DNA from: CAXQZM01 sp964228455
GTDB taxonomy: Bacteria > Pseudomonadota > Alphaproteobacteria > UBA7985
Direction: 5' to 3'
DNA length: 19,206 nucleotides
Assembly (NCBI GenBank): GCA_964228455.1
Contig: CAXQZM010000026.1
Location: 1-19,206 of the forward strand
A model generated the notes under the pieces. That model did no database searches and was not told the DNA's origin. It saw only the letters and a program-made list of their open reading frames with translations. How positions within the stretch are numbered: the stretch's first letter is position 1; each line of letters opens with the position of its first letter. This document shows, in pieces, positions 16,053-19,206 of the stretch. Made by a program: the position numbers and the translations under genes.

Positions 16053-16439
16053 CTCGCTCCGGGGCGACCCGGACTTGAGTGGCGAGCGGGAGGCTTTTTG
16101 TCTCAACGTTTGCCGCAGTTTTTTGACATTGTTGTACGTAATTGAGAAGAGATTCGTGGCCGACGGGTTGAACAGCAACCCACAAAGTTGGTTTAACGAT
16201 CTCGATCTTTGTTTATCCTGTGCTCCGGCTCAGGAATAATCAAGGAATCAGTCAGTAAACGCTCTGAGCTTGTGCACACTGTATTTATATAGTGAGCTCA
16301 AGAACAGAAACCTGTTAATTCGATGCGGTTTATCCGCATCAAAAATAACAAAACAATTCAGTAACATGAATTAGGATAGACTTTGTGGGAACCCATAAAG
16401 TGCATTGATTGGCTTGTCCGATCATTGCGACTTTCAGTT
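16053..16439 (+). other. rRNA leader with several hairpins
   Basis: The leader carries (a) TCCGGG-GCGA-CCCGGA at 16058-16073, a six-pair stem capped by a GNRA tetraloop, enclosed by CTCGC (16053-16057) and GCGAG (16082-16086) and followed by a five-T run at 16095-16099; (b) GGGTTG-AACAG-CAACCC at 16165-16181, boxB-like in shape; (c) TGAGCT and AGCTCA with CACT and AGTG arms inside, 16265-16300. These could serve antitermination and RNase III processing; I could not recognise a canonical boxA. Confidence 0.5.
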
Positions 16440-17934
<1,495 letters not shown>

Positions 17935-18092
17935 AGAGTAGATTTCGGAATGCTACCTAGCCAAGTGCTAGATCAGCTCGCGATCTTCCAAATAAAAAGC
18001 TTGTCCATGTGACAGGCGACCAGCCGAAAGGCAAAAAAGTCTGGCATCCCGCCGGTCACGTATCTCTTCTCAACAGTATCCAGTAAATCTTC
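17935..18092 (+). other. 16S-to-tRNA spacer with processing hairpin
   Basis: This spacer contains GTGACAGGCG (18009-18018) that pairs with CGCCGGTCAC (18050-18059) with one mismatch, forming a long hairpin around GCCGAAAGGC. It may be part of 16S 3' processing. No boxA was recognised. Confidence 0.45.
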
Positions 18093-18168
18093 GGGGCCTT
18101 AGCTCAGCTGGGAGAGCGCCTGATTTGCATTCAGGAGGTCAGCGGTTCGATCCCGCTAGGCTCCACCA
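18093..18168 (+). tRNA. tRNA-Ala, anticodon TGC
   Basis: 76 nt with encoded CCA. The acceptor GGGGCCT pairs with AGGCTCC and includes the G3-U70 wobble, the identity element of alanine tRNA. The anticodon stem CCTGA/TCAGG encloses TTTGCAT, giving anticodon TGC. The T arm AGCGGTTCGATCCCGCT is standard. It lies in the rRNA spacer and precedes tRNA-Ile, the reverse of the usual order. Confidence 0.98.
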
Positions 18169-18185
18169 CTACCTTTTCAGGTGTC

Positions 18186-18262
<77 letters not shown>

Positions 18263-18558
18263 CTTACTGTATACGCCGAGGTCTGTTGAAAGTTTGCTTT
18301 CATCAGCCTTCGGGCTGAACATGGCAAATGCCATCAAATCGTTGTTTGTGAAAAGAAGACATGTAAGTTTAATCTAGGGCTTGCCCGGATTTATACTGCA
18401 TGAAATCTTCTTGTCTGACACTAATTGCGGTCCACCCTTTGCACGGGGGTGGATCAGTAGTTTAACCCCCGATCATGACTTCGGGGGTGAACAATTCAAA
18501 TCAAAATCAAGCTGATCGCAAAGCCAAGTTTTAAACTGTCGTTTGAAATCTGGTGGAG
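18263..18558 (+). other. tRNA-to-23S spacer with several hairpins
   Basis: Stem-loops seen: TCAGCC-TTCG-GGCTGA (18304-18319, UUCG loop), AAGAAGA (18354-18360) facing TCTTCTT (18407-18413), TCCACCC with GGGTGGA near 18431-18454, and CCCCCG with CGGGGG near 18466-18487. These fit RNase III processing and separation of tRNA and 23S precursors. No further tRNA is present. Confidence 0.5.

Positions 18559-19206
<648 letters not shown>

Noticed and set aside
16123..16128. TTGACA as a second rRNA promoter
   Set aside because: No -10-like hexamer at 15-19 nt; kept only as a note.
15861..16239. Overlapping frames of 70-105 residues before 16S
   Set aside because: They cross the rRNA promoter and leader, lie on both strands, and look random.

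Overview
This looks like an ordinary chromosomal housekeeping segment from an alphaproteobacterium. The evidence is the F1-only ATP synthase operon order atpHAGDC (F0 genes absent), a Rhodobacter-type porin, an IalB-family protein, a DUF3253 protein, and a 16S rRNA with the short V3 stem and alphaproteobacterial sequence style. A marine, SAR116-like lineage would fit the moderate base composition and the porin, but that is a guess from memory and the window alone does not prove it. No phage, transposon, CRISPR array or defence locus was seen.

Layout. Positions 1-168 hold the start of an IalB-like secreted protein (minus strand, cut by the window edge). A long AT-rich gap follows, then the F1 operon atpH-atpA-atpG-atpD-atpC (732-5619, plus), closed by a strong terminator that lies inside the 3' end of the convergent next gene. 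From 7892 down to 5624 on the minus strand run yggS (PLP homeostasis), upp (uracil salvage) and a bacterial voltage-gated sodium channel with a TLESWS filter. A major porin (8190-9059, plus) has a promoter-like region with a perfect inverted repeat, a structured leader and a strong terminator. Next come a 62-residue membrane protein (plus) and a minus-strand group: an unlisted 56-residue membrane protein, argG, and a DUF3253 protein. secA (11199-14024, plus) converges on a MepM-like M23 endopeptidase (minus).

The right third is an rRNA operon: promoter with AT-rich upstream element and a hairpin-rich leader of about 390 nt, 16S rRNA, a spacer with tRNA-Ala(TGC) then tRNA-Ile(GAT), and the first ~650 nt of 23S rRNA.

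Functionally, the window combines ATP synthesis, ion and nutrient permeability of the envelope (channel, porin, SecA export, M23 murein hydrolase), nucleotide and arginine metabolism, and translation. I do not see an undescribed multi-gene system. The most notable points are the reversed tRNA order in the rRNA spacer, a substitution at the normally conserved 16S A1503 with mismatches to primer 1492R, the sodium channel with a cysteine pair in its pore turret, the porin control region, and two small membrane proteins.
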